Origin: Monodelphis domestica
Lineage: Eukaryota > Chordata > Mammalia > Didelphimorphia > Didelphidae
Direction: 5' to 3'
Assembly: GCF_027887165.1 (NCBI RefSeq)
Contig: NC_077227.1
Span: forward strand, 83,846,930 to 83,910,929
Length of the DNA: 64,000 nt
Part shown: one piece after another, positions 33,470 to 43,440 of the stretch
Position numbering within the stretch: position 1 is the first letter of the stretch
Layout: the number at the start of each line of letters is the position of its first letter
The notes under the pieces: model-generated
Database searches by the model: none
What the model was told of the DNA's origin: nothing
The model's input: only the letters and a program-made list of their open reading frames with translations
Position numbers and translations under genes: made by a program

Positions 33470-33595
33470 TCTAGGAATTAGTGTCCAAGAATTTGAAGAG
33501 GATCCAGAGGAGAGCCACAATGACCAAGAACTAGACCTACATGAGAACGCTAAAAGAATAAGATCACACAATTGAGTTAGAGCACAATTTAGCGT
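33470..33595 (+). mobile_element. CR1/L3 LINE fragment (old)
   Basis: CCAAGAATTTGAAGAGGATC and CAGAGGAGAGCCACAATGAC resemble the conserved 3' coding block of CR1-type LINEs (a VQRRAT-like motif in translation). Short and diverged. Confidence 0.45.
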
Positions 33596-33599
33596 TAGT

Positions 33600-33865
33600 C
33601 TTATTATCCTTTTTCACTCATGACCCCATTTGAGGTTTTCTTGGAAAAGATACTGGAAGGGTTTTCCATTTCCTTCTTTCCTTCTAATTTTACAGATTTT
33701 TTTACAGATTTTACAGATGAGAAAACTGAGGCAAATAGGGTAATGTGATTTGCTCAAGGCCACCCAGTATCTAAAGTCAGATTTGAACTCAGGAAGATGA
33801 GTCTTACTGACTCCAGGCCCAGCATTCTATCCATGGCACCACCTAATTGTCTATTAACCTTATAG
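33600..33865 (-). mobile_element. MIR-related CORE-SINE (long antisense copy)
   Basis: Antisense: GACCCCATTTGAGGTTTTCT, TTTTACAGATGAGAAAACTG, AGGCAAATAG, AGATTTGAACTCAGGAAGAT, ACTGACTCCAGGCCCAGC and a GCACCACCTAATTGTC head. It belongs to a MIR-like family distinct from the MAR1-type copies. Confidence 0.75.
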
Positions 33866-34029
33866 TACTCCTAAAATGCATTCGTGTATAATCTTTTCCT
33901 ATTGTTCTTTGTTTATGAAAATGCTCATTTTATTTCCTGTAGCTTAAGTTAAACATTTTAGAGATTAAGAAGCAGAACGGAAATCAGAAGTTCTTCTATC
34001 TTAATGGAGGATTGTACTTACTTTGCATA

Positions 34030-34204
34030 TATATCAGATTTGCTTTTCTATGTACATGTTGTTCCCTTCTCTTCTTAGTAGGCTGTAACTTTTTGAGAAC
34101 AAGGACTGTTTTTGTTGTTTAGATTTCATGCCTTCTCCTCCTTACTTTCCCCTCCACCTAGAGCAGTGCCTAGCACAGAGGAGGTAATCAATAAATGGTT
34201 ACTG
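34030..34204 (+). mobile_element. L2 LINE 3' end, left piece
   Basis: Sense L2 end: GTGCCTAGCACAGAGGAGGT followed by AATCAATAAATGGTTACTG. The right piece resumes at 34392 after a SINE. Confidence 0.75.
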
Positions 34205-34391
34205 GGGGGGAATCTGGCTAGCTCAGTGGATTGAGAGCCAGGCCTAAAGACAGGAGGTCCTAGGTTCAAATCTGGCCTCAGACACTTCCCAGCTGTGTGA
34301 CCCTGGGCAAGCCACTTGACCCCCATTGCCTAGCCCTTACCATTGACTCCAAGATGGAAGGTAAGGGTTTAAAAAAACAAACAAACAAATA
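34205..34391 (+). mobile_element. CORE-SINE (MAR1/WALLSI type) in L2
   Basis: Sense copy. Target duplication of 15 bp with two differences: AATAAATGGTTACTG (34190-34204) and AATAAATGGCTATTG (34392-34406). Confidence 0.9.
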
Positions 34392-34440
34392 AATAAATGG
34401 CTATTGAATGAATGAATAAATAAATAAATAGTATAAGAGA
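34392..34440 (+). mobile_element. L2 LINE 3' end, right piece
   Basis: AATGAATGAATAAATAAATA tail of the L2 split by the SINE. Confidence 0.65.
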
Positions 34441-35589
34441 TATAGGTGAATACAGAGATGTAGTTTTGATGAATATCAGAAAAGCATTTCCTAATAAGGA
34501 AGTGCCATATGTGACTAGGAAATCATGGAGTCTCTTTCCCTGCAGACCCTTTAAACAGGGGAGAGAACGCCTGCCTGGGATGGTTTATATGTGGTTCGGG
34601 CTGGAAACAAGGAGAGGAGAGGATGAACGTGAATGCCAGGAATTCTGAGATCCTCTGATTTCCTTAGACTTCAAAGGACACCTCCTCTTAGTTCTTGACC
34701 CAGGCTTACAGCTGCCGAGCTTTGGTGAGCTCATCCAAAGTTTTGTCCCTCTTTTGACCTCTGCTTGGAGCATTCAAAGATGCTTCCCCATTTCAATTTA
34801 AAAAGTGGCCATAAAACAGACCAAAGACCAAAGTTTCTGCATTATTAATAATAGGCATCATATGAATGATGGTGATGAGGTCACTTTTTGAAGAATAAAA
34901 ACCATTTGCAAGAAAAAAACCCAACAACAAACAAGTGGCTGTTGGTAGAGAAAGATGTAAGCTGCAGAATCCATCGGTGGAGAAGAGAACTTGTGATAGG
35001 CAAACAGCTAAAAGTCCCAAAGGAATGTCAGTGGGCATGAAATGTAAAACAATGCACATGACTTCGGGCATCTGTTACTAGGTAACTGGGGGCTTCCCAT
35101 GAATGGGGCTGGAGCACCAGACCAGCTTGTAGTAGAACAGTTGCAACTATTGAGACGCAGAGTCACGTGACAGTATTTGGGCTGCAGGACCCAAATCTTT
35201 GATCAATATGTCCTTTTGTTCCTGTGCACAATGATTACAATGAGAATGGTTCTTCAGTCGTGCTCTGGGTAGGGCACTCATGTATTGAACATATCCAGGG
35301 CTTGGGATGGGGGAAGGGGGAAAGAAGAGAGAAGAGAGACAAGAGAGTTATGCTATGTTTATGGTTAACAATAGAAAAACCTTCTCGTGGCATGTCTCGA
35401 TATTGAAATGTTTTCTGCGTGATTTGGAAGACGCCGTTTCCTTGTCTCTCGTCTACTTTTCTTCTGCTCTTTCCATTGATGATATTTCTTATCCAGAATC
35501 CACTCCACAGGAGAAAATAGATCTGTAACTTGGAGCTAAAAGCACATTTTGGCCACTAAGGATTTGGTGGGAAAAAAAAAAAAGAGGTT
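34441..35589. other. Unassigned intergenic DNA, low in recent repeats
   Basis: No gene or clear repeat recognised. Short open frames show no domains. Confidence 0.45.
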
Positions 35590-35770
35590 AGTTATGGGAA
35601 TAACTTGGAGCTAGAAGATGGAGAAATTGGTACCCTAGCCATGTGACCTTTAGGCAAGTCACTAGCTTCAGTGAGTCTCAGTTTCTTGATAAGTTAATTG
35701 AGGATAATAATCCCTTTTGGGTCAGACTCACTGGGTTGTTAGGAAAAAAAGTGAGATAATGAGACTGCTT
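35590..35770 (+). mobile_element. MIR SINE (old)
   Basis: Sense MIR: CATGTGACCTTTAGGCAAGT, CAGTGAGTCTCAGTTTCTTG, and a GGGTTGTTAGGA end. Confidence 0.7.
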
Positions 35771-36339
35771 TGTAATCTTAAGAGGCTATGCTAATCTCAG
35801 TTCATAGCAGAGATGGACAGGCCAAGGTGGCAGTCTTGGCTATAATACTGCTATAATAATAATAATAATAATAATAAATAATAAGCTTCTTTCTGGATGA
35901 TGCTTCTCCTAGGTCTAGATCAGCTTTCATGAAATCTCAGTAGCCCTTTCCCAGAGGGCTGGTACTTTTGTCTATCATAGAAATTACATTCTCTGGGCAC
36001 TTAATAAAAAAATCATGGATTACCCTTTTTCTCAACCACAGGATGCTTTTCTTTTTCATCTTTCCATACTATCCTCTAACAGGCCCCCTAGTCCTATTGC
36101 TATGAACACACCTTTTCTCCATATCCTATTACATATTCCTTTTATGCGTGAATTGCATGACATAGAGGGGATATTTATTCTTCATGCAAAGAAGTAGCTT
36201 TTTGCTTCAGATTCAAGATCCAGGGAATTTCCTTCTTAGCTATTTTCACTCCTCAAAAGGCTAAGAGGCTGCATTAGTTATACAGGGTGATTTTTTCACA
36301 TTTCTAATTTCTCCATAGGAACCTGACATTTCAATAATA
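35771..36339. other. Unassigned intergenic DNA
   Basis: An (AAT)n run lies at 35851-35876. Otherwise nothing recognised. Confidence 0.45.
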
Positions 36340-36830
36340 ATTACTTATATTTATACTGGGGTTTTGTGTGTGTGTGTGTGTGCGTGTGTGTGTGTGCCTA
36401 AAAATAACAGCTGAAAAAGAGCTTGATATACCTTATATCACTTGAGCCTCAACACTATAGGTCTGGTTCACAAACCTATGGCACACATGCCTGAGGGACT
36501 ATGCCGTTCCCTCTTTCCACTGCATTTGAAGACATTTTTCCCCTAACCCATTACTCTGCCCAACAGTCCACTGGGAGTACTTCTCCCTCCCCTATCTGGA
36601 GTAAAGGGGTGGTTCACATGCCACATGAGGGTGCAATTTGGGTACTTGGTCTCTAAAAGATTCTGCCATCACTGCTATAGGTAGATATTATAGGTATGAT
36701 TACCTCCACTTAACAGATAAGGAAACTTGGAGAGGTTAAATTATTTGTTTATTGGTCACACAACTCATAGGTTATCAGAGGCAGAATTCCAAACTAGGTC
36801 TTCCTGATTCAGAGGGCATCACTCAACAAT
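36340..36830 (-). mobile_element. MIR SINE split by a hAT element
   Basis: Left part 36340-36462 includes a TG run (36366-36396). The right part 36675-36830 reads TTAACAGATAAGGAAACTTG...GGTCACACAACTCAT...CTAGGTCTTCCTGATTC, the antisense MIR core. The hAT element at 36463-36674 lies between. Confidence 0.7.
36463..36674. mobile_element. Short non-autonomous hAT DNA transposon
   Basis: A 212-bp element with an exact 8-bp target duplication CTATAGGT at 36455-36462 and 36675-36682, the length typical of hAT elements. The right end reads AAAAGATTCTGCCATCACTG. The left CTGGTTCACAAACCTATGGC is a degenerate version of its inverse, matching the hAT end CAGTGATGGCGAACCTATGG known from opossum as recalled. 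It encodes nothing. Confidence 0.8.
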
Positions 36831-36929
36831 ACCCATATTGACTCAAGGCAATAATGGAGGAGTATTCAGCAGGCTTTTCTTCCTCTTTTTGTACCTTGCC
36901 AGCTCAGCACCATACCTAAAGATAGCTAT

Positions 36930-37345
36930 TAGGATCATTCTTTTGGAATAACCAAATTATGCTCTGTGATCAATCAGGAACAATGGGCACTTTTGGCCTC
37001 TTCAATTGCCTCTTCAATGCCTCACCTCAAATGCTCTGCCAGAGTCATAAACTCAAGATGTGAAAAATTGAACTTGTCTTCCCTATTAAACGTGTCTTTC
37101 CAAACAACTTTCTTTCTCTTTTCATGACACTATTATCTACTCTGTCCCCCAGGCTTAAACGCTCCTAATCATTTCAGAGGTCAACTTTTCCCCGATCCTT
37201 TCCAAACAGTTGTCAGATCCTATTATAGTATTTCTTACAACTCTTCTTTCTTTTCTGTTCTCCCTATTATGACCCTAATTCAGGAGTCAGTCTCTCTTGA
37301 CTAGGATATTGCAATAATCCCTCATTTGACTCCCCATTCCAAGGA
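36930..37345 (+). mobile_element. L2 LINE, ORF2 region (old)
   Basis: Phrases such as TTGAACTTGTCTTCCCTATT, CAGGAGTCAGTCTCTCTTGACT and GCAATAATCCCTCATTTGACT (in parts) follow the L2 reverse transcriptase region. Many interruptions. Confidence 0.6.
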
Positions 37346-37369
37346 TTTCTCTGTTTATGTGTATGAGGT

Positions 37370-37925
37370 GTTCAGGGAGGACCAGTACCTCTGGTGTGAG
37401 GGCTTGCTGAGCCATTTTCAGTGCTACTCATCAACCTTTGGTGTCTACCTTTCACCCATCTCTCCTCTGTGACTCCAAGAAGCTGTACCATGGCAGAGGC
37501 CACACTCCAGTAAAACTGACTTGGCAGATGGGCTAAACCAAGTTGAGGGTAACTAATAGGCTTCAAATCTGTTGATGTGTTAGGGGAATGTTTGCCTCAG
37601 ACATATAAAGACTTTCCCCAATACAATGGACAGATGAGAACAACTTGCTCCATTGGCCATAAAGGCAGCTAAAGCAGGCACTGTGGAGTGCTAGAGTTTG
37701 GTCAGACATTGAAGATGCAGAGGTCATCCATTGCATCCTTTGCCATCACCAGTTGTCCTTACTTTTGTCTGCCACTGGACTTCAGCGCCAGGAAGAATGA
37801 GTGAGGCTAATGTCTTTGTGCAACTCTGCCTCATTTAAATCCAATTCTCTCAAGAGTCAAGACATCACCTTTGTGGGGTCACTGGTCCTTTTCAGAATGA
37901 AACATGAACAACATTATTCCAGCCA
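37370..37925 (+). mobile_element. Interspersed retroelement 3' end (family not named)
   Basis: Carries GAGGTCATCCATTGCATCCT, CCATCACCAGTTGTCCT, CCACTGGACTTCAGC, GCCTCATTTAAATCCAATTC, AGTCAAGACATCACC and a GAACAACATTATT tail, a sequence repeatedly seen in marsupial genomes as I recall it, ending in an AAC-rich tail. An RTE-type LINE or a SINE it mobilises is the likely source. No open frame. Confidence 0.55.
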
Positions 37926-37979
37926 AATCAACTTGGACTCTTGTGCCCCTGAAATCATGTACACTATCCATTGGTCCTG

Positions 37980-38325
37980 GAATATACTTCCTCCTCATCT
38001 CTGCCTGCTGAAAAACTTCTCTTGCATCAAGGATCAGTCTTAATTCTACCTCTTCAGAAATTCCTGTTTGATCGATCTTCACTTCCCCAACTGCTCCTCT
38101 CTTTCCATCCCAGCTCAAAGCAATATCTGTCTTCCTTTCCAAATGTATTTTTGTCTAGACCTCTCTATTGCCCCCATCACTTAATATCATATTTATTTAT
38201 GTACATGTCATAGCCATCCTATTAAAATGTTAGCAACCATTAGAGTGGCAGGAGTTATATCCCTGTACCTAGCCAAGATTCTTGTATATAGCAGGAACTT
38301 AATAATGTTGAATTAAAATGAGAAA
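37980..38325 (+). mobile_element. L2 LINE 3' end (old)
   Basis: Sense L2: AAATTCCTGTTTGATCGATC, CCCATCACTTAATATCATAT, TTATTTATGTACATGTC, then a CCTAGCCAAGATTCTTGTATA..GGAACTTAATAA end (in parts). Confidence 0.65.
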
Positions 38326-38639
38326 TACCATGAATCAATTGAAATAGTTTGGAACTGGAAAGCTAGTTTTCATTGATCCAAAATCAGTCATTGGTTAAGC
38401 CTAACAGTATATAATCCATTGACTTTCAGTCTGCCTCAGTGGAATAAATAAAAATATCTCTATCTATGTTTTAAAAATTATTTTTACTGTGAGTATTTTT
38501 GTACCAATAATCATTATGGACAGTTTGGTGAAATAGTCAAGTCTGAAATAGACCAAAAAGCACATTTGTCAACAATAGCCAAATCTCTGAGCATAAATCA
38601 GACATTCACAACTTATATTCCATTATCAAATAACAAAGA
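38326..38639. other. Unassigned intergenic DNA
   Basis: Nothing recognised. Confidence 0.5.
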
Positions 38640-38770
38640 CATAAGATCATAAAACGGTAGGATTTAGAGCTAAAAAGCATCTTAGAGATGAGCTAATTCA
38701 CTCTACTCATCTCATAGATGAGAAAATGGAAGTCCAGAGGTGAGATGACTTGCCCAAAGTCAAGAAACAA
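38640..38770 (-). mobile_element. MIR-related SINE fragment (old)
   Basis: Antisense: GATTTAGAGCTAAAAAGCAT, CTCATAGATGAGAAAATGGA, GAGATGACTTGCCCAAAGTC. Confidence 0.65.
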
Positions 38771-38829
38771 ATTGATCATCTTAATCTCCAGTTTAGATTT
38801 ACTTTCAGTGATTCCAATATAAATCAATT

Positions 38830-39475
38830 AATAAACTAGTATTTATTAAGTATCTACTAAGTGCCAAGTCCCAAGGATATAAAATGGATGGAACACTTTC
38901 TACTCAGAAGGAGATTGTATTCTAATGGGAGAGAAAAGGACATATATTAAGTATATATAGGATAAATACAAGGTGAATAAATACAAAAGAGTTTAATGCA
39001 AAGTAATTTGAGAGGGCAGGCATTAGCAGGAGAGGGAAAAGACTTAATTTAGATGATGGTGCCTATGCTGACTTGAAGGAAGATGAGGAATCTATAAAGT
39101 GGACTGCATTCCAGACCTAGGGATAGTCAATGCTGAGAAGTGGAGATAGATAGGGAGTATTTTATGTGAGAGACAGTTTGACTGGATCAGGAAGTATGGA
39201 AGGTGGTATAATGCCCAATGAGGGGGAAAAGATAGATTGTAACCAGCTTGTGAGGAACTTTATATTTGATTCTAGGGGCAAGAGGGATCCACCACAATTG
39301 AATGAGGACTGACTTAGTCCTGCGCTTGAGGAAAATTGTTTTGGCAGCAGTGGTAGAATGAACAGCCATGGGAAGAGCTTTGAGGCAGGAAGACCAATCA
39401 GGAGGCTGATCAACAGTCTAGATGAGACATGATCAAGGCCTCAGCTAAGGTGGTCACTGTGTGAAAAGGGAGAAA
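38830..39475 (+). repeat. Old interspersed repeat (same type as at 26140)
   Basis: Starts TTTATTAAGTATCTACTAAG, GTGCCAAGTCCCAAGG, then CTCAGAAGGAGATTGTATTC. Later blocks ACTTTATATTTGATTCTAGG, GATGAGACATGATCAAGG and GGTGGTCACTGTG follow a common ancient mammalian repeat whose name I cannot give with confidence. Confidence 0.5.
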
Positions 39476-39939
39476 GGATGATATCTTTTTTTATTGCGCT
39501 TAAAATAAAGCAAAACAAAATGAAGTAAGAATTTTATGATTTCAGCAAAATAGCAAAAGCATTTTTATAAATAAAATAGCAGCAATTTTTTAAAAATTTA
39601 AAAATTAAATTATCAAATGTTAAAAGTTATAAAAATTAAATTTTAAAATTACAATAAAAGTTTTAAATTCATTGAACAGACATTTATTTTCTGTCTTCAT
39701 CTCATCTCCTTTTGTCATCCTGGCCCTAAAAATAAAAGAAAACCAAAAATCCTTATAAAAATATGCTATATAGTGTAAATGCATAGAATAAAGGTATAGT
39801 CAAGCAAAACAAACCCCTACATTGGCTGTGTAAAAATCTAGGTCTCTTTCAGCATCTTGAGTTGATTATCTCTGTGACAGGAGTTAGGTAGCATTTTCCA
39901 TTCTTGTTTTTCAGGAATCATGGTGGGTCATTGTATTGA
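39476..39939. other. AT-rich unassigned DNA
   Basis: 39540-39670 is a run of short AAAATT/TTTTAAA motifs. No gene seen. Confidence 0.5.
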
Positions 39940-40110
39940 TCAGAGTACTTAATTCTTTAAAAATTAGTTCGTCTTTACCATGTTATTATTATTGTATAAA
40001 TTGTTTTCCTGGTTCTAGTCACTTCACATTGCATTCCATTCATATTAGCCTTCTGAGGTTTCTCCAAATCCAACCTTCTCATAATTTTTTAAGAGGAAGT
40101 ATGGCATCCA
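39940..40110 (-). mobile_element. LINE-1 3' fragment (old, antisense)
   Basis: TTGTTTTCCTGGTTCTAGTC, ACTTCACATTGCATTCCATT and TGAGGTTTCTCCAAATCC are diverged antisense matches to the end of LINE-1 ORF2 seen at 31390-31470. Confidence 0.55.
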
Positions 40111-40769
40111 TCATGGGTTGGGTGGGAAGAGGTGGGAAGGTGGAAAGCTAGGTGGGAAGAAGGTACCCTCTTCTACAAGGAGCTTTGGACATCGTTGCTG
40201 AAACTTGATATTGATAAGGAAGTAATTGATGGTCTATGTGGGTGTTAATAAAACTGTATCATATCATTCCCAGTAAGGCAGTAAAGGCCCTTAAGCCCTA
40301 TCCAAGCCTAAATAATTTCCTAAATCCTCTGTCCCACTTGGATACAAGAAGATGCTAGACACTGGCAGCCAGGACACTATCATATCAGGAGACTTTCAAT
40401 GGGTCTTTTGTGACATCCCAATTCCCTTAGGGCAGTTTCAGGGAAACAATCATGGGAAAAGCATCATGACATTTTAGAACTTGGTACCTGTATGGGTGCT
40501 TATAGCAACATCTATGACAGTTATTGTGAGGTTGGTCAAATGATAATCCTTGGTCTTGCCCAAGTCATCCTATGGAGTTAATACCAAAAAATACTGACAC
40601 TTAGGCTTTGTGAAAGTCGATTCCTCTCTAGTAATGGCAATGAAAGAGACTAGATTACTTTGTTATAAACAATCCACCTGACAATAACTCTTTGACTGGA
40701 GGCAGATGGCACCTGATAGCTATGGAGAGTTGAACAAAGTTGTTATACTAATCACGGAGATTTTTCTTT

Positions 40770-40968
40770 ACTTAAAAAAAAAATTACTTACCTTCTGTTT
40801 TAGAATAAAAACTAAATATCTGTTCCAAGGCAGAAGAATGGTAAAGGTGAGGCAATTGGGTTTAAGTGACTTGCCCAGGGTCACAAAGCTAGGAAGTGTC
40901 TGAAACTAGATTTGAACCCAGGACATACCATCTCTAGGCCTGGCTCTCTAATCCACCACGCTGTCTCT
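40770..40968 (-). mobile_element. CORE-SINE (MAR1/WALLSI type)
   Basis: Antisense copy within the decayed retrovirus, from TTAAAAAAAAAATTACTTACC to a degraded head near 40968 (the A-tail run is 10 long). Confidence 0.88.
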
Positions 40969-41636
40969 ATGACTTCTTCAATATGGTGGCCTACCTACTC
41001 TAAGTGAGTGGGATGAGGTACTTGCCTTCACTAGTACCTTTTTCTTTTATTCCTGTAATTGAGATTAGTCAGGAATATTTTGCTTTCCTTCCCAAAGGCT
41101 ACATGAGCTCGCTCTCTCTAACTGCTACAGTATAGTGGGCAGATACCCAAAGAGTCTTCATTTCATGAGAACATTGATGTCCTTTGCTATATTGATGATA
41201 AAATATTGATCAGCCCAGAGATAGCCATAGAGGCAGAGGTCCATATGAGGGATAAGGCAAGAGAGATTAACTCCCAAGAAAATACAGTCAAGTTTTGGGA
41301 ATATAGTAGATGGTGAGAAATTAAATGATGTCCAGTGCTGTTCAGAACAAGCTAGTACTGCTCACCAGTGCAGTAGGTATCTCTACCAATAGCAGCAGTT
41401 CAAGCTCCAGCAGATTGGGCAGTGTCATGAGGACTGTCAGTGAATTGGGTTGCTGCCAATCTTGAATTGATTATGACTCTGCTAGAATCTCAGGCTTCCA
41501 GTTCCAACTCTAATACCCTCCTTCTTCTGTTATTCCAATGAATTCCTGCCTATGAGGAATGGACCTGGCTCCTGAGGATGGCTATTACATCTACTTAACC
41601 AACACCTCTGACTGCTGCAAGAGAGGCAAGTAAAAG

Positions 41637-41836
41637 GGCCAGCTGGGTAGCTCAGTGGATTGAGAGCCAGGCCTAGAGATGGGAGGTCCTAGGTTCAAAT
41701 CTGGCCTCAGACACTTCCCAGCTGGATGACCTGGGCAAGTCACTTGACCCCCATTGCCTAGCCCTTACCACTCTTTTGCCTTAGAACCAACACACAGTAT
41801 TGATTCTAAGATGGAAGGTAAGGGTTAAAAAAAAAA
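41637..41836 (+). mobile_element. CORE-SINE (MAR1/WALLSI type), well preserved
   Basis: Sense full-length copy with an exact 16-bp target duplication GAGAGGCAAGTAAAAG at 41621-41636 and 41837-41852. The perfect duplication indicates one of the younger SINE insertions here. Confidence 0.95.
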
Positions 41837-42514
41837 GAGAGGCAAGTAAAAGTGGACTTCAATATTTGTCAATTTGGTAATGATGAATAACACAAGGGAT
41901 AGAGATCCTGGCAAGCCTTCTAAGAGAGCTTTGAGGGATGGGGTGGATAAGATCCTTGTCTACATGATTATTGGACAGTGGCCATGGGTCTAGCCAAATG
42001 GCCTGGGGCCTAGAGCAAACAGGACTGGACAGTAAAGAAATCCTTGGGGTTATGACCAATGGAGAAATTTTGCCACTGCTTCCTTCTGCATACAATCTTT
42101 TGTGGGGCATATCAGCACTCATCAGAGATTTCATAGATCCTGTATTCAGCTGCTTTCATCCAAGTTGAAGATTTTATAAGAGCAGCATAGGTTAAGGAGT
42201 CAGTCCCTTGCCAATTTGGAAACAAAATTGACATTGTATTATTAATGTGGACATGGGATCATATAATCTCCCTAACAGTGAGGCACATAGTTCTGCACCG
42301 TGGGGTTCCTTGTGCCACTTGGAGCATCAATGACTAGATAAACAGCATGCATTATCTTGAAAGCATCATGCCCCTAACTACTAAAGTCAGGTTTCCAATT
42401 TCTCAGAAACTATGCCTCTGATGAGAAACACCAGCCCTGAGAAGAGGAAAGTCTCTCTGGTATAATGGTCTCTTGTATCCTGCTTCCAGGAAGACTTACC
42501 CAATAATGATAGAG

Positions 42515-42690
42515 TGCTTTTGGACATAGTTCTGGGTGACCCCCTCTGTCCTGTCATTATTCTGTCCTTCTCTGAGTTATCTCAATCTTAAGATCTCTAC
42601 TCCTCCCATGACGCTCCAGGTACCTCAGGGAAACGGTTTAGGTCTCCCTTGATTGGAAGATCTCTTTTCCTCTCATATGGTTCAAATAAC
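42515..42690 (+). repeat. Diverged direct repeat, copy 1
   Basis: GTGCTTTTGGACATAGTTCT, CTGTCATTATTCTGTCCTTC and CTCTTTTCCTCTCATATGG parallel copy 2 at 43277-43440. The two may be LTR remnants of the decayed retrovirus or copies of an unnamed repeat. Confidence 0.5.
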
Positions 42691-42984
42691 TCTTTCCCAG
42701 AAAATGTTTGGGGTCCCAAGGGATGAATTGTTGGGAAATGGGATACTTTCTAATGTCAAGGGAGAGGTAAAATTGTCTCTCTATAACTGATGAATGAAAA
42801 GGAATATGTTAGCAGACTTTGGTGTCAATGAAGAGTAGAACAGTGGGGGATCCTGGGTATTTGTGGAGAAGGAGCACAGATTAGAGATAGAAAAGGCAGA
42901 GAGGAAGAGGATAAACTCTACTTCATTAATTTACTGTAAATCTGGTACAAATATAAGAGATCTGTGGAACTGCCTTTCAATAGT

Positions 42985-43145
42985 AATTTATTAAGCAAAT
43001 CTACTGTTATATTTATTTATTAAGCTCTGTATTATATATGAAGCACTAGGCTGAATGTCAAGGAGAAATAAAGTTTCCATAAGACTCTGTTTCAGCCCTG
43101 AAAGAGGTAGTAGGAGGATAGGATTCCTTTGAAGAGGACTGTAAT
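42985..43145 (+). repeat. Old interspersed repeat fragment (type at 26140)
   Basis: TTTATTAAGCTCTGTATTAT, GAAGCACTAGGCTGAATGTC and TCAGCCCTGAAAGAGGTAGT match the start of the family at 26140 and 38830. Confidence 0.45.
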
Positions 43146-43276
43146 ATATAATATTACTCTGAGGAAAGCAAGTCTTGTAGGAGCCCAAAGGGACTGACTG
43201 GTATTGATGCCAGTTTTCCATGGCTCAAATCTAAAATGTTGTCACTGTACTGAATACCTTTATAAAAACAGAGAGC

Positions 43277-43440
43277 TTTTGGACACAGTTCTGGTTGATC
43301 CTTTATGTTCTGTCCTTATCTTGCCCTCCTCAGAGTCACCTGGGCCTTTAAAGGTCCCTGCTTGCCCCACAGGCTCTCATAAAGCCCTGGGAAATGATTT
43401 GGGTCCATCTTGATGGGCATATGTCCTTTCCTCTAGAGTG
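43277..43440 (+). repeat. Diverged direct repeat, copy 2
   Basis: GAGCTTTTGGACACAGTTCT, CTGTCCTTATCTTGCCCTCC and TGTCCTTTCCTCTAGAG mirror copy 1 in the same order. Confidence 0.5.

Larger units (their letters stand above)
40330..42500 (+). mobile_element. Very decayed endogenous retrovirus pol
   Basis: Conceptual pieces include an LDTGSQ protease-like motif (about 40350), a CYIDD reverse transcriptase-like motif followed by a VKFW-like block (about 41190-41300), and short RNase H-like and later fragments (about 41950-42320), in the expected order on the plus strand. It resembles the ERV-L/class III-like or related groups more than the gammaretrovirus at 792-5250. It is a highly broken, old fossil. 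Two SINEs are inserted in it. Confidence 0.5.

Noticed and set aside
42515-43440. Calling the direct repeats LTRs of the old pol outright
   Set aside because: Both lie on the same side of the pol traces and no TG...CA ends are visible, so they are reported only as repeats.
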